DNA from: Pimelobacter sp.
GTDB taxonomy: Bacteria; Actinomycetota; Actinomycetes; Propionibacteriales; Nocardioidaceae
DNA length: 49,645 nucleotides
Direction: 5' to 3'
Assembly (NCBI GenBank): GCA_002698575.1
Contig: NZZG01000156.1
Span: 47,100-96,744, forward strand
In this document: piece by piece, positions 26,822 to 34,449 of the stretch
How positions within the stretch are numbered: position 1 is the first letter of the stretch
How the letters are laid out: the number at the start of each line of letters is the position of its first letter
Made by a program: the position numbers and the translations under genes
Notes under the pieces: generated by a model
What the model saw: the letters and a program-made list of their open reading frames with translations, nothing else
The model's database searches: none
What the model was told of the DNA's origin: nothing

Positions 26822-28579
26822 ATGAGCGACGAACGGCGACGGGCGCTGCTGATCGGCGCCCGCGCCGTGCTGCTGCGGTGGATCGCGTGCGTGGCTGCGG
26901 CCGCCGTGCTGGGCCTTCCGCTCGCGGTGTCCTGGGCGGTCACCCACACGGTGGTCCAGGAGAAGGTCGGCACCTCCCCGACCACGTTCACCCTCTCCAC
27001 CCGGGGCCAGAGCGAGCTGCGCCTGGGTATCGCCGGCACGATCTACGTGCCCCGCGCGGTCGGCCCGCTGGGAGTCCGGGCGACCGTCGACGGCCCCGGT
27101 GACCCGGGGGCCGGCGACGGTGACCTGGCCAACTACGTACGCCCGGAGATGCTCGCCCTCTACACCGGCCTGTTCCACGACCCCGGACCCGCGATCGACC
27201 AGTACGTCGGGCTGGTCCAGGACGAGCTGCGTCGCCAGCTGGTCCGGTCGGTGGTCGTCATCTCGCTCGGTGGCGGACTCCTGCTGCTCGGTCTCACCTA
27301 CCTCCTCCCGCTGCGTGGACGCACCACTTCCCGACGGCGCGGCGACTGGCTGCGGGGCGCGACGGTCTTCACCCTGGTGCTGGCCACGACGTCTGCCTCG
27401 GCCGTCGTCCAGGTCCGCACCTCCGCCGGGCACCGTGGGCCCACCGAGGGGGTCTACGCGCTCTCCATCCTCGACGACACGCTGGCCGACGGTGCCACGA
27501 CCGACTCACCGGTGATCCGCGCGCTGACCAGTGGAGCGCTCGCCAAGGCCGAGGTCCTGGTGCGTCGTCAGGAGAAGGCGGAGGCCGGCTACCGGGCCAA
27601 GGCCCAGGAGGACCTCGACGCCCAGGCCGTCCTGATGTCGGGCCCACTCGAGGGCGAGACGGCAGTCATCATGCAGTCGGACATGCACTGCAACACCACG
27701 ATGATCAACCTGCAGCGCCACGTCGTGGAGCTGCTCAACGACCAGCACGGCGACGACGTACCCGCCCTGATGGGCATCACCGGCGACCTGACGACCAACG
27801 GCACCGCGGCCGAGGGCACGTGCATCCGTACCGAGCGCGAGATCATGGGCGAGGCGCCGGTCGCGGTCGTGACGGGCAACCACGAGTCGTCGGTCAGCGC
27901 CGAGCAGATGGCCGACGCCGGCATGACGGTGCTCGAGGGGTCGACCGAGGAGCTCGCCGGGGTCCGGGTGCTCGGCGACGGCGACCCTGCGCGCAGCGAG
28001 CTCTTCGGTGGCACCGAGCTGCGGGGCGAGGAGGGCCAGGACGACGTCGGTCGCCGCCTGCGGCAGGTGGCCGACGACGCCGACGTGAGCGATCGCCCCG
28101 ACCTGGTGCTGGTCCACGAGGCCTATGCGGCCCAGGCCTTCCTCGGCGTGGAGAGCGTCAACGTCCTGCTGACCCAGAACGACGTCTCCTCGACGGTGGC
28201 GCCGCCCGACGGCGAGGACGGCATCGACGACGTCCCCGCCGGCGCCGTCTTCTACGGGCACTGGCACCGCTCCATCGAGCCCCGGGTCATCTGGAACTCC
28301 GACGGCACCTGGACGCTCCTCATGGAGCTGGACACCTCCGGCGGCGCCGTGGACACCCCGACCATCAACAACTTCTCGACACCGTGGAGCCAGCCCCAGC
28401 AGGAGGCGTCCTTCCCGGTGCTCTTCCTGGACCAGGAGACCCGGCTGGTGACGGGGTACCAGATCTACCGCTTCGAGACGGACGGACGTGCCGTGGTGGA
28501 GCCCCGGGTCAGCATCGGCGACCCCAGCGCGCTGGAGGCGTCCGACGACGCGGCGGACGGCGGGTCGACCACGGGCTGA
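26822..28579 (+). CDS. Membrane-anchored metallophosphoesterase
   Basis: Protein of 585 aa. Three hydrophobic segments (about 21-46, 140-164 and 178-196) precede the enzyme domain, which with a cytoplasmic N-terminus would place it outside the membrane. The calcineurin-type motifs are in order: Asp287-Met-His289 in QSDMHC, GDLT, Gly-Asn353-His354-Glu, VHEA and Gly-His480-Trp-His482. This is a complete two-metal site. Substrates in the family range from phosphodiesters to nucleotides and phospholipids, and nothing here selects one. The C-terminus is a short acidic/Ser-Thr tail. It follows the second SGNH gene but has its own leaderless promoter. Confidence 0.85.
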   Translation: MSDERRRALLIGARAVLLRWIACVAAAAVLGLPLAVSWAVTHTVVQEKVGTSPTTFTLSTRGQSELRLGIAGTIYVPRAVGPLGVRATVDGPGDPGAGDGDLANYVRPEMLALYTGLFHDPGPAIDQYVGLVQDELRRQLVRSVVVISLGGGLLLLGLTYLLPLRGRTTSRRRGDWLRGATVFTLVLATTSASAVVQVRTSAGHRGPTEGVYALSILDDTLADGATTDSPVIRALTSGALAKAEVLVRRQEKAEAGYRAKAQEDLDAQAVLMSGPLEGETAVIMQSDMHCNTTMINLQRHVVELLNDQHGDDVPALMGITGDLTTNGTAAEGTCIRTEREIMGEAPVAVVTGNHESSVSAEQMADAGMTVLEGSTEELAGVRVLGDGDPARSELFGGTELRGEEGQDDVGRRLRQVADDADVSDRPDLVLVHEAYAAQAFLGVESVNVLLTQNDVSSTVAPPDGEDGIDDVPAGAVFYGHWHRSIEPRVIWNSDGTWTLLMELDTSGGAVDTPTINNFSTPWSQPQQEASFPVLFLDQETRLVTGYQIYRFETDGRAVVEPRVSIGDPSALEASDDAADGGSTTG

Positions 28580-28611
28580 ACCTGACCGAGCCCCGGATCC
28601 GCGTCGGTCAC

Positions 28612-28617
28612 TACCCT
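28612..28617 (+). promoter_or_regulatory. -10 hexamer of the leaderless enoyl-CoA hydratase transcript
   Basis: TACCCT, 6 nt before the ATG at 28624; no Shine-Dalgarno is present. Confidence 0.55.
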
Positions 28618-28623
28618 GCTGCC

Positions 28624-29337
28624 ATGCTCGCCGTCTCCCGCACCGATGCCGTGTCCCTGCTCGAGCTCCAGCGTGAGGACCGGCGCAACGCCCTCGACCT
28701 CGAGCTCTGCCGGGCCATCCACACCGCCGCGCTCGAGGAGGTGGAGGCGGGGGCGAGGGTGCTGGTCCTGACCGGCTCCGGTTCCTCGTTCTGCTCGGGG
28801 GCCGACCTCGACGGCGTGTACGGCGAGGAGTTCCTCACCGCGCTCTACGGCATGCTCCACGGCCTGGCCGCGTTGCCCGTCCCGCTCGTGGCCGCCGTCA
28901 ACGGGCCCGCCATCGGGGCGGGCACCCAGCTGGCGCTCGCCTGCGACCTGCGGGTGGGCGGCGAGACGGCGAGGTTCGGGGTGCCCACGGCACGCAACGG
29001 GATGGCCGTCGATGCCTGGACCATGCGGACGCTGGCGGCCGTCGCGGGTGGCGGTGTCGCCCGCCGCCTGATGATCGCGGCCGAGCTGATCGACCTCGAC
29101 ACCGCCCTGCACTGCGGCCTGGTCGACCGGAGCGGCACGCTCGACGACGCTCTCGCGTGGGCGCAGCAGATCTCCACGCTGGCCCCGCTGACCCTCGCGC
29201 ACAACAAGCTGGTGCTCAACGGCGGCACCGACGACGCGATCGCCCGGACCTTCGACGCCTGCTGGGCCAGCGACGACGTGCGGGAGGCGGCCGCGGCACG
29301 CAAGGAGAAGCGCGCTCCGGTCTTCTCCGGCTCCTGA
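28624..29337 (+). CDS. Enoyl-CoA hydratase/isomerase family protein
   Basis: Protein of 237 aa, slightly short for a crotonase (about 255-260). It has the two oxyanion-hole segments, SFCSGADLDGVYGEEF (about 58-73) and GPAIGAGTQLALACDLRVG (about 96-114), and the crotonase-typical NALDLELCRAI start. The place of the first catalytic glutamate in hydratases reads GGGTQ-like GAGTQLAL, without Glu, and the second region reads FGVPTARNGMAVDAW, so true hydratase activity is uncertain; isomerase or thioesterase activity is possible. The ATG at 28624 is leaderless. Proximity to the isomerase-like gene with a KstR-type site would fit acyl-CoA or steroid side-chain metabolism, but that is inference. Confidence 0.82.
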   Translation: MLAVSRTDAVSLLELQREDRRNALDLELCRAIHTAALEEVEAGARVLVLTGSGSSFCSGADLDGVYGEEFLTALYGMLHGLAALPVPLVAAVNGPAIGAGTQLALACDLRVGGETARFGVPTARNGMAVDAWTMRTLAAVAGGGVARRLMIAAELIDLDTALHCGLVDRSGTLDDALAWAQQISTLAPLTLAHNKLVLNGGTDDAIARTFDACWASDDVREAAAARKEKRAPVFSGS

Positions 29338-29338
29338 C

Positions 29339-29647
29339 CTACTCGGGCTCGGGGTCGGGCTCGGTGATGTCGAACATCACGTCGGTGCCGTCGACGTCGG
29401 TCACCGTGATCAGCACCTCGACCGTGGTGTCGTCGACGAGGGTCGCCGTGCAGTCCTGGGTGGCGCCGACCCTGCCCTCCAGCCCGCCGTCGCAGTCCAC
29501 CGCCACGACGTCGTCCTGGCCACGTCCCACCTCCTCCTCGAGGTCGGCCCGCTCCACGGTGACCGAGCACGCGGCCAGGGCGAGGACGAGCAGCGGGGCT
29601 GCGGCGAGCAGGGATGCGCGCCGACGGGCAGCGGAGGTGCGTCGCAT
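29339..29647 (-). CDS. DUF4333-like small lipoprotein
   Basis: Protein of 102 aa with a lipoprotein signal: basic start MRRTSAARRR, hydrophobic ASLLAAAPLLVLALA and lipobox LAAC. The mature part has a cysteine pair in VDCDGGLEGRVGATQDCTA, the pattern of DUF4333 domains (Cys...Gly-Leu...Gly...Cys), followed by beta strands with alternating Val/Asp. The function of the family is unknown; members are common in actinobacterial envelopes. It ends convergently one base after the enoyl-CoA hydratase stop. The ATG at 29647 is 19 bp past the stop of the upstream flavin enzyme, so read-through from that gene is likely. Confidence 0.78.
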   Translation of the reverse strand: MRRTSAARRRASLLAAAPLLVLALAACSVTVERADLEEEVGRGQDDVVAVDCDGGLEGRVGATQDCTATLVDDTTVEVLITVTDVDGTDVMFDITEPDPEPE

Positions 29648-29666
29648 GTCCTGACTGTCCCAGAGA

Positions 29667-30941
29667 TCAGGGGCGATCCGCGAGACGTCGACGAGCGCCC
29701 TGCTCGCGCAGGCCCCTGACCAGCTCGCCGGTGACGAACCCGGAGGCGGCGCGGATCGCGTGGAGCTGCGGGTCGACGTCCCGGCCCGCGCCGAGCCGTC
29801 GGATCTGCGTCTCGTACCACTCCGACTCCCCGGCCATCCCGGCCACCGTGGGCAGCGTGTACGACGGCAGGTCGACCCCGTCGGAGCCCGCCAGCAGGGC
29901 ACGAGGAAGGTCGGGGTCGATCGCCAGCGGGCGAGCCAGGCCGATCAGGTCCACCGCCCCACCGCCGAGAAGGGCCTCCATCGCGGCGCGCGTGCGGATG
30001 CCTCCGGTCAGCATGATCGGCACCCCCGGCGCGGCCCGTCGCGCCCGCTGAGCGAAGGCCGCGAAGTAGGCCTCCTTGACGGTGCTCGGGCCCTCTCCCG
30101 TCGAACCCTCTTTCGTCGACCCCTCTTTCTTCGACGCAGCATCCTCGAGCCCGATCCCGAACAGCGCCGGGCTCTCGTAGGTCCCGCCCGAGACCTCGAT
30201 CAGGTCGATGCCCTCGTCCACCAGCAGGCGCACCACCTCCTCGGCGTCGTCCTCGGTGAAGCCCCCGTGCCGGAAGTCGGAGGAGTTCAGCTTGACGCTG
30301 ACGGTGAAGCCGTCGCCGGTCGCCGAGCGAGCGGCGCGCACGGCCGCGAGCAGCGCGTGCGCCCGCCCCGCCACGTCGCCACCCCACCGGTCGGTGCGAC
30401 GGTTGACGTGCGGGGAGAGGAACTGCGCGAGCAGGTAGCCGTGCGCCGCGTGCACCTGGACGCCGTCGAGCCCGGCCTGCTCGCACAGGGCCGACGCCGT
30501 CCCGAAGCCGGCGACGATCGCCTCGATCTCCTCGGCGGTGAGGGCACGGGGCTTGCCGAACAGTCCCATCATCGGCACCGCACCCGACGCGCTCGGCGCG
30601 ACGGGCGTGCGTGCGATGAAGCGGTTGGTCTGGCGGCCGGGGTGGTTGAGCTGGGCGATCATCGGGACCTGCCCGGCCGCCTGACGCACGCGAGAGAGCC
30701 GGACCACGTCGAGGTGGCGGTCGGCCACGATGTTGCGGCTGCGCTCGAGGTAGCGACGGTCGACCATCAGGTTGCCGGTCACCAGCAGACCGCTGCCTCC
30801 CTCGGCCCACCGGCGGTAGAGCCGCTCGTGACGCCCGGTGGGCTGGTTGTCCGCGTCCGCGAGGTTCTCCGTCATCGCCGCCTTGGCGATCCGGTTCGGC
30901 ACCACGAGGCCGCTGGGCAGGGTCAATGACTCGTTCAGCAC
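29667..30941 (-). CDS. NADH:flavin oxidoreductase, Old Yellow Enzyme family
   Basis: Protein of 424 aa with an OYE TIM barrel only, without the C-terminal FAD/NAD domain of the 2,4-dienoyl-CoA reductase type. Motifs: PNRIAKAAMTENLA (FMN entry), AQLNHPGRQ, VQVHAAHGYLLAQFLSPH with the substrate-anion-binding His pair, NRRTDRWGG, and the FMN phosphate site LTGGIRTRAAMEALL. It likely reduces activated alkenes with NAD(P)H. Between strands near residues 270-285 is an insertion, KKEGSTKEGSTGEGPST, encoded by a 15-bp tandem repeat (30091-30135). The GTG at 30941 is leaderless. It is divergent from the MBL gene. Confidence 0.88.
   Translation of the reverse strand: MLNESLTLPSGLVVPNRIAKAAMTENLADADNQPTGRHERLYRRWAEGGSGLLVTGNLMVDRRYLERSRNIVADRHLDVVRLSRVRQAAGQVPMIAQLNHPGRQTNRFIARTPVAPSASGAVPMMGLFGKPRALTAEEIEAIVAGFGTASALCEQAGLDGVQVHAAHGYLLAQFLSPHVNRRTDRWGGDVAGRAHALLAAVRAARSATGDGFTVSVKLNSSDFRHGGFTEDDAEEVVRLLVDEGIDLIEVSGGTYESPALFGIGLEDAASKKEGSTKEGSTGEGPSTVKEAYFAAFAQRARRAAPGVPIMLTGGIRTRAAMEALLGGGAVDLIGLARPLAIDPDLPRALLAGSDGVDLPSYTLPTVAGMAGESEWYETQIRRLGAGRDVDPQLHAIRAASGFVTGELVRGLREQGARRRLADRP
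30091..30135. repeat. Three tandem 15-bp repeats inside the OYE gene
   Basis: Units CCCTCTCCCGTCGAA, CCCTCTTTCGTCGAC and CCCTCTTTCTTCGAC follow one another in frame; each encodes a five-residue unit like KEGST. The T-rich units stand out against the local GC, and the length is a multiple of three, so copy-number change would keep the frame. Confidence 0.85.
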
Positions 30942-30947
30942 GTCCGG

Positions 30948-30953
30948 AGTCTA
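30948..30953 (-). promoter_or_regulatory. -10 hexamer of the leaderless OYE transcript
   Basis: TAGACT on the minus strand, 6 nt before the GTG at 30941, within the 50-bp divergent gap shared with the MBL gene. Confidence 0.6.
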
Positions 30954-30991
30954 GAGAACAGCAGCTCTCGGGGAGACGGCACACTGAGCAC

Positions 30992-31873
30992 ATGCCGACA
31001 GCCGACACCCGCGTCCAGGTCGTCTCCGTGGGCGAGGTCCGCGTCCGTCCCGACAACATCGCCGGCACCTGGCGCCCGATGCTGTGGTGGACCCTCACCT
31101 CACGCACGTGGTCGCCGTGGTTGCCGGTCAACGTGGTGGTGATCGAGCACCCCCGCGGGACCGTGCTGTTCGACACCGGCCAGGATCCGGCCTCGGTCGG
31201 CGACCCGTCGTACTACCCACCGGGACTGCTCGGCTGGATCTACCGACGCCAGGCGGCCTTCCGCTTCCCCGACGGGCACGGCCTCGAGGAGGCCCTCTCC
31301 GTCGTCGGCATCGCGCCGTCCGACGTGCGCACGGTGGTCCTGTCCCACCTGCACCAGGACCACGCCGGCAACGTGGCGGTGCTGCCGCGGGCCGACATCC
31401 TCCTCGACCCCGCCGAGCTGGCCCTGCTCGCGGAGAGGTCGCCCGAGCTGCACGGCGTGCTGCCCCGCCACCTCGACCGGGACAGGCTGACTCCCGTGCG
31501 CCACACCCCGCTGCCCGACGACGCCCTGGCGCCGTTCACCGAGGGCCACGACCTGTACGGCGACGGAACTCTCGTCCTGCTGCCCACGCCCGGTCACTCC
31601 GCGGGCTCGATGTCGCTGCTCGTCCGGCGCGACGCACTGCCGCCGTTGCTGCTGGTCGGCGACGTCACCTACGACCCGGCGCTCCTGCGCGCCGGGCGGG
31701 TGCCCGGCACCGGAGCCCGGCCCGTGCAGCAGGAGACGGCCTCCCGGATCAACGCGCTGCGCGAGCGACTCCCCGGCCTGGTGGTCGTGGCTGCCCACGA
31801 CCCGGGAGCAGCCCGCCTGGTGGCTGGGGCCGTCGGGGAGGATGTCCCCCATGACCCGGACGGCAACGGCTGA
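30992..31873 (+). CDS. MBL-fold metallo-hydrolase (AHL-lactonase-like)
   Basis: Protein of 293 aa. The metal motif is HLHQDH (His119, His121, Asp123, His124) in VVLSHLHQDHAGN, and a further His follows in LPTPGHSAGSMS. The opening VVVIEHPRGTVLFDTGQDP and the general length fit the N-acyl-homoserine lactonase-like branch of the superfamily, whose members also include other lactonases and esterases. No signal peptide is seen. The ATG at 30992 may be leaderless (CACACT 7 nt upstream, weak). Its last 23 bp overlap the next gene, a membrane protein. Quorum quenching should not be assumed from sequence alone. Confidence 0.83.
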   Translation: MPTADTRVQVVSVGEVRVRPDNIAGTWRPMLWWTLTSRTWSPWLPVNVVVIEHPRGTVLFDTGQDPASVGDPSYYPPGLLGWIYRRQAAFRFPDGHGLEEALSVVGIAPSDVRTVVLSHLHQDHAGNVAVLPRADILLDPAELALLAERSPELHGVLPRHLDRDRLTPVRHTPLPDDALAPFTEGHDLYGDGTLVLLPTPGHSAGSMSLLVRRDALPPLLLVGDVTYDPALLRAGRVPGTGARPVQQETASRINALRERLPGLVVVAAHDPGAARLVAGAVGEDVPHDPDGNG

Positions 31874-32492
31874 CCTCAGGTGGCTCCGCGCCCTCCTGGT
31901 CACGCTGGTCGCCACCACCCTCGGCGTCGCCGCGCACTCCCTGGCGGGCGGCCTGCTGCCCGGGCCTGCGGTCCTCGTCGTCCTCGGGTGCGCCCTGCTC
32001 GTGGTCGCCGCCGCCTGCCTCGGCACTCCCGCCTCGTACGGCATGCTGGTGGCGCTGGTCGGCGGTGGACAGCTCCTGGTCCACCTGGTCCTGACCGCGA
32101 GCGCCGGCCACGGCGACCCTGTGGCCGGCCACGGCGCGCCGCTCACGGCGACCGGTGCCTCGGCCGCACCGCACTGGGTGGAGCACCTGCGCGCGGACCT
32201 GACCGGCCCCCACCTGGCGATGGCCATCGCGCACCTCGCTGCGGCAGCGGGAGTGGCCGCCTGGCTGCTCCGGGGCGAGCGTGCCCTGTGGACGCTGGTC
32301 GCGCTGCTCGGAGCGTGCGCTGCGAGCGTGGTCGCCGCGCTCGGCGGGCGGGTCGCCGCACCGAGGACACGTCGCCCCTCCCGCCCCGAGGCCCGGCTCG
32401 CAGCCGTGGCGCGTCACGACGTACGACGTCTGCGCGACCTCGTGGCGCACGGCAGTTCAGGACGCCGGGGCCCGCCGGTCCTGCCTGCGTGA
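31851..32492 (+). CDS. Five-helix membrane protein with histidine-rich loop
   Basis: Protein of 213 aa that I do not recognise. Five hydrophobic segments: LLVTLVATTLGVAAH, AVLVVLGCALLVVAAACLG, YGMLVALVGGGQLLVHLVL, HLAMAIAHLAAAAGVAAWLL and LWTLVALLGACAASVVAAL. Between the third and fourth lies a loop with many histidines (SAGHGDPVAGHGAP, APHWVEHL, GPHLAMAIAH), which could bind metal. The C-terminus is basic and cytoplasmic. ATG at 31851 is chosen because GGGGAGG lies 10 nt upstream, while the in-frame ATG at 31842 is too close to it. It overlaps the MBL gene by 23 bp and precedes a cupredoxin-like lipoprotein, which together suggest metal (perhaps copper) handling, as inference. Confidence 0.7.
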   Translation: MTRTATADLRWLRALLVTLVATTLGVAAHSLAGGLLPGPAVLVVLGCALLVVAAACLGTPASYGMLVALVGGGQLLVHLVLTASAGHGDPVAGHGAPLTATGASAAPHWVEHLRADLTGPHLAMAIAHLAAAAGVAAWLLRGERALWTLVALLGACAASVVAALGGRVAAPRTRRPSRPEARLAAVARHDVRRLRDLVAHGSSGRRGPPVLPA

Positions 32493-32598
32493 CCCGATGT
32501 CGCCCGGCGGATGACTCCGCCCGAGGCCGGCATCGGCACGCGCCTGCCCGCTCGACCTCCCGGCTGCCACAGCCACCCCCGACCTCGAAGGACCCGCC

Positions 32599-33090
32599 AT
32601 GAGAACCCGACGCCCGACCCTGTCCCTCTCACGACCGGCAGCACTGCCGGCAGCACTGCTCGCCGCCTGCCTCGCGCTCGCCGGCTGCGCCGGACCGGAC
32701 GGGGAGGGCTCCGGCGCGACCGCCGGCGACGCATCCACGCCCGAGCCCACCTCGACGTCCAGCGCACCGTCCGAGACCGCTGAGCCGGAGCCCACCGCGA
32801 CCCCGGAGCCGACACCCACCGAGGCGCCGAGGCCCGAGCTGGAGATCACCGTCGCCGGTGATGAGGTCTCCCCCAATGCCGCCGAGCTCCGGCTCGGCGT
32901 CGGCGAGACCCTGCTCCTGCGCTTCGACGCCGATCGACCCGGCGAGCTGCACGTGCACTCCAAGCCCGAGCAGTACGTCGACTTCACGGCCGGCACGAGC
33001 ACCCACGAGCTGGTCGTCAACACCCCCGGCACCGTGGAGATCGAGGAGCACGACAGCGGCTCGGTCGTGGCTCTCGTCGAGGTCTCCTGA
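32599..33090 (+). CDS. Cupredoxin-like lipoprotein
   Basis: Protein of 163 aa. Lipoprotein signal with lipobox LAGC (ACLALAGCAGPDG), then a long Pro/Thr/Glu-rich linker (about 38-80), then a compact beta domain (about 82-163): ELEITVAGDEVSPNAAELRL, GELHVHSKPEQYVDF, VNTPGTVEIEEHDSG. The strand order and the GxxHxH element resemble cupredoxins, but the classic Cys ligand of type I copper sites is missing, so it may bind copper only through His/Met-like ligands or not at all. GAAGGA sits 5 nt before the ATG. It is followed after 3 bp by a large membrane protein, so the two are co-translated. Confidence 0.78.
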   Translation: MRTRRPTLSLSRPAALPAALLAACLALAGCAGPDGEGSGATAGDASTPEPTSTSSAPSETAEPEPTATPEPTPTEAPRPELEITVAGDEVSPNAAELRLGVGETLLLRFDADRPGELHVHSKPEQYVDFTAGTSTHELVVNTPGTVEIEEHDSGSVVALVEVS

Positions 33091-33093
33091 CCG

Positions 33094-34434
33094 GTGGACC
33101 TGGCTCATGGCCTCGGCGGAGGCGGGGATCTTCCGATCTCCGCCTCCGCGGCCGTGCTCGGCGGCAGCGCGGCGCTGATCGTCTCGTTCGCGGTCCTGAC
33201 CATGGCGTGGCGTCGGCCCCGCTACGACAACCTCCTGGGCCGGCCCGGCAAGGCCCGCCCCGGGCGTCCGGCACCGGGCTGGATCGCCGACCTCGTCGAC
33301 GCCCCGTGGTGGACTCGCACCCTGCGCATGGTCGGGCTCGTCGTGCTCGGCTTCGCGCTGTGGTGCGGAGTCGCGGGCCCCGACGACCCGGGCACCAACC
33401 CGGTGTTCGGCCTGGTCTACGTCGTGCTGTGGGTCGGCCTGGTGCCGGGCTCGCTCCTGCTCGGGCCGGTGGTCAAGGCGCTCAGCCCCCTCCGCACGCT
33501 GCACCTCGGTCTCTCCCGCATGCTCCCCACCTCACGCCGGGACGGCTGGTGGAGCCTGCCCGGGTGGGTGGGGCGCTGGCCGGCCGCCGCGGGGCTGGTC
33601 GCCTTCGCCTGGGTGGAGCTGATCGCCCCGGGCGGGACGACCCTGCCGGTCCTCGCCGCCTGGTTCGCCGGCTACGCCGTCGTGGTGCTCGCAGGAGCCG
33701 TGCTCTTCGGGCCGACGTGGTTCGCCCGGGCCGACCCCTTCGAGGCCTACAGCACCCTGGTGGCGCACCTGTCGCCGTGGTCGCGGGACCATCGGGGGCG
33801 CTTGGAGGTCCTCAGCCCACTGCACCACCTCTCCCGCGTCGAGCCCGGCCCGGGCCTGCTCGCGGTCGTCTCCGTGCTACTCGGCTCGACGGCCTTCGAC
33901 TCCTACCGGGAGTCGGCGTCCTGGCTGCGGTTCACCCAGGCCAACCCCGACGGGGTCGTCCTCCTGGAGACGCTGCTGCTGGTCGCGGTCTGCATGGTGC
34001 TCGGTGGTCTCTTCTGGCTGGCGACGTCCACCGAGACCGTCGTGCGCGGCATCGGCCGGCGCACGGCTCCGTCGTACCTGGCGCACTCGGTGGTGCCCAT
34101 CGTGGTCGGCTACATGACCGCGCACTACCTGACCCTGCTGGTGGAGACCGGACAGTCGACGCTGATCCAGGCGAGCGACCCGCTGGGACGGGGGTGGAAC
34201 CTCTTCGGCACCGCCGAGCGCAACGTGGACCTGTGGCTCTCGCTGCACCCGGGGTTCCTCGCCACGGTCAAGGTCCTCGCGATCGTGCTCGGCCACCTCG
34301 TCGGTGTGGTGGCGGCCCACGACCGCTCCCTGGCGCTGCTGCCCCCGCGGCGCCACGTCACCGGCCAGCTCCCGCTGCTCGCGGTGATGGTCGCCTACAC
34401 GTTCGGCGGGCTGTACCTGCTGTTCGGACTGTGA
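33094..34434 (+). CDS. Polytopic membrane protein resembling those annotated fenitrothion hydrolase
   Basis: Protein of 446 aa with about nine or ten membrane segments. The N-terminus AHGLGGGGDLPIS followed by a helix is typical of actinobacterial proteins that databases label fenitrothion hydrolase, from memory and by family style; that name comes from an organophosphate-degrading strain and may not describe the native role. Conserved-looking loops include GPTWFARADPFEAYS and SYLAHSVVPIVVGYMTAHY with intramembrane His. The GTG start is 3 bp after the lipoprotein stop. Together with the preceding cupredoxin-like lipoprotein it looks like a two-component envelope system, possibly metal-linked. 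Substrate unknown. Confidence 0.72.
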   Translation: MDLAHGLGGGGDLPISASAAVLGGSAALIVSFAVLTMAWRRPRYDNLLGRPGKARPGRPAPGWIADLVDAPWWTRTLRMVGLVVLGFALWCGVAGPDDPGTNPVFGLVYVVLWVGLVPGSLLLGPVVKALSPLRTLHLGLSRMLPTSRRDGWWSLPGWVGRWPAAAGLVAFAWVELIAPGGTTLPVLAAWFAGYAVVVLAGAVLFGPTWFARADPFEAYSTLVAHLSPWSRDHRGRLEVLSPLHHLSRVEPGPGLLAVVSVLLGSTAFDSYRESASWLRFTQANPDGVVLLETLLLVAVCMVLGGLFWLATSTETVVRGIGRRTAPSYLAHSVVPIVVGYMTAHYLTLLVETGQSTLIQASDPLGRGWNLFGTAERNVDLWLSLHPGFLATVKVLAIVLGHLVGVVAAHDRSLALLPPRRHVTGQLPLLAVMVAYTFGGLYLLFGL

Positions 34435-34449
34435 GGCCGAGCGCCCGCG

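Noticed and set aside
30992..31873. Calling the MBL protein a quorum-quenching lactonase.
   Set aside because: The HxHxDH motif is shared by many hydrolases; substrate cannot be read from it.
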